64,000 bases of DNA from Aliishimia sp963678085 (GTDB taxonomy: Bacteria; Pseudomonadota; Alphaproteobacteria; Rhodobacterales; Rhodobacteraceae). Position 1 is the stretch's first letter. Each line of letters starts with the position of its first letter. The position numbers and the translations under genes are program-made. Location: assembly GCA_963678085.1 (NCBI GenBank), contig OY782680.1:3442732-3506731 (forward strand), read 5' to 3'. Shown here in pieces: positions 63,709-64,000 of this stretch. The notes beneath the pieces were generated by a model. That model was not told the origin of the DNA. It did not search any database and saw only the letters and a program-made list of their open reading frames with translations.

Positions 63709-64000
63709 GGATGCACCGGCGTTTCGGACAACACATCATCCAGCGTATCAAACAGCAGATCGGCGTTCTGGATTGAGAAGGGCATTGGTGGGCGAATCTT
63801 GAGCGTGTTCTTGTGACGCCCCAGTTTCGAGAGCACGATGCCGCGGTGGCGCATGGAATTGATGACACGGTCGGTGAACGCGCTGGCCGGGGCTTTGGCG
63901 CTGCGATCTGTCACCATTTCCGCCCCAAAGATCAGGCCTGATCCCCGCACATCCCCGATCACGTCATGCTTCGTTGCGAGCTTGTCCATGCGTGTGCGCG
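63705..64000 (-). CDS. class III PLP aminotransferase/phospho-lyase, C-terminal part
   Basis: This is the last 97 residues of a class III aminotransferase-family protein, running off the right edge of the window. IGDVRGSGLIFGAEMVTD, then RHRGIVLSKLGRHKNTLKIRPPMPFS, correspond to the usual C-terminal domain with the substrate-carboxylate Arg (KIRPP). Members with this ending include alanine-glyoxylate aminotransferase 2-like phospho-lyases. Its stop overlaps the start of the APH-family kinase, so the two act together. The PLP lysine lies outside the window and cannot be checked. Confidence 0.83.
   Translation of the reverse strand, partial: RTRMDKLATKHDVIGDVRGSGLIFGAEMVTDRSAKAPASAFTDRVINSMRHRGIVLSKLGRHKNTLKIRPPMPFSIQNADLLFDTLDDVLSETPVHP

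Overview
The window looks like chromosomal DNA of a marine alphaproteobacterium of the Rhodobacteraceae (Roseobacter group). This rests on a 16S-Ile-Ala-23S-5S rRNA operon with an enlarged 23S helix 9, moderately high GC, and protein styles such as zinc-finger DinB, MobA-type hydroxylases and N-methylglycine dehydrogenases. It is read from sequence only; no database search was run.

Layout. 1-2.6 kb: end of argJ, mutT, a 46-residue ORF and a lipoprotein TolC-family channel. 2.9-8.4 kb: rRNA operon on the minus strand, with its promoter region near 8.7 kb. 9.2-18.1 kb: amino-acid and one-carbon metabolism (DauA-like D-amino-acid dehydrogenase, dimethylglycine/sarcosine dehydrogenase, D-lactate/glycolate-type FAD oxidase, gamma-glutamyltransferase), an SH3 protein, a quinone oxidoreductase and tRNA-Gln. 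18.6-36.5 kb: a large inositol catabolic region. It holds two LacI regulators, three Gfo/Idh dehydrogenases, IolC, two IolB paralogues, an IolJ-type aldolase, IolD, IolE, a sugar ABC importer, a phytanoyl-CoA-dioxygenase-like enzyme, an SDR and a hydroxypyruvate-isomerase-like protein. A 15-16 bp palindrome occurs in both divergent control regions flanking the second LacI gene and is the likely operator.

36.6-46.3 kb: an aromatic or hydroxycinnamate region with two MarR regulators, a MobA-like 3-hydroxybenzoate 4-monooxygenase, a feruloyl-CoA-synthetase-like ligase, an SDR, a crotonase, an amidohydrolase and an acyl-CoA dehydrogenase. Together these suggest beta-oxidation-like side-chain shortening feeding protocatechuate-type intermediates. 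46.3-49.3 kb: a tight three-gene operon (PLP ammonia-lyase, M24 peptidase, Asp/Glu-racemase family). 49.4-51.7 kb: dinB and pyrF.

51.8-57.8 kb holds the most unusual content. A V8-like serine protease lies beside a small protein with a wholly acidic N-terminal half and a strongly cationic two-cysteine C-terminal half. Divergent from them are a BTAD/TPR regulator, a PAP2/haloperoxidase carrying nine NGGM repeats, and a papain-family peptidase. I read this as a possible undescribed proprotein-maturation or antimicrobial-peptide module. 57.9-64 kb: pncB, a chemoreceptor, IS remnants, and an APH-family kinase overlapping a class III aminotransferase or phospho-lyase that runs off the window.

Two copies of a 99-nt double-hairpin repeat (19.6 and 50.9 kb) and two copies of a 65-66-nt element (36.5 and 62.4 kb) are dispersed through the window.
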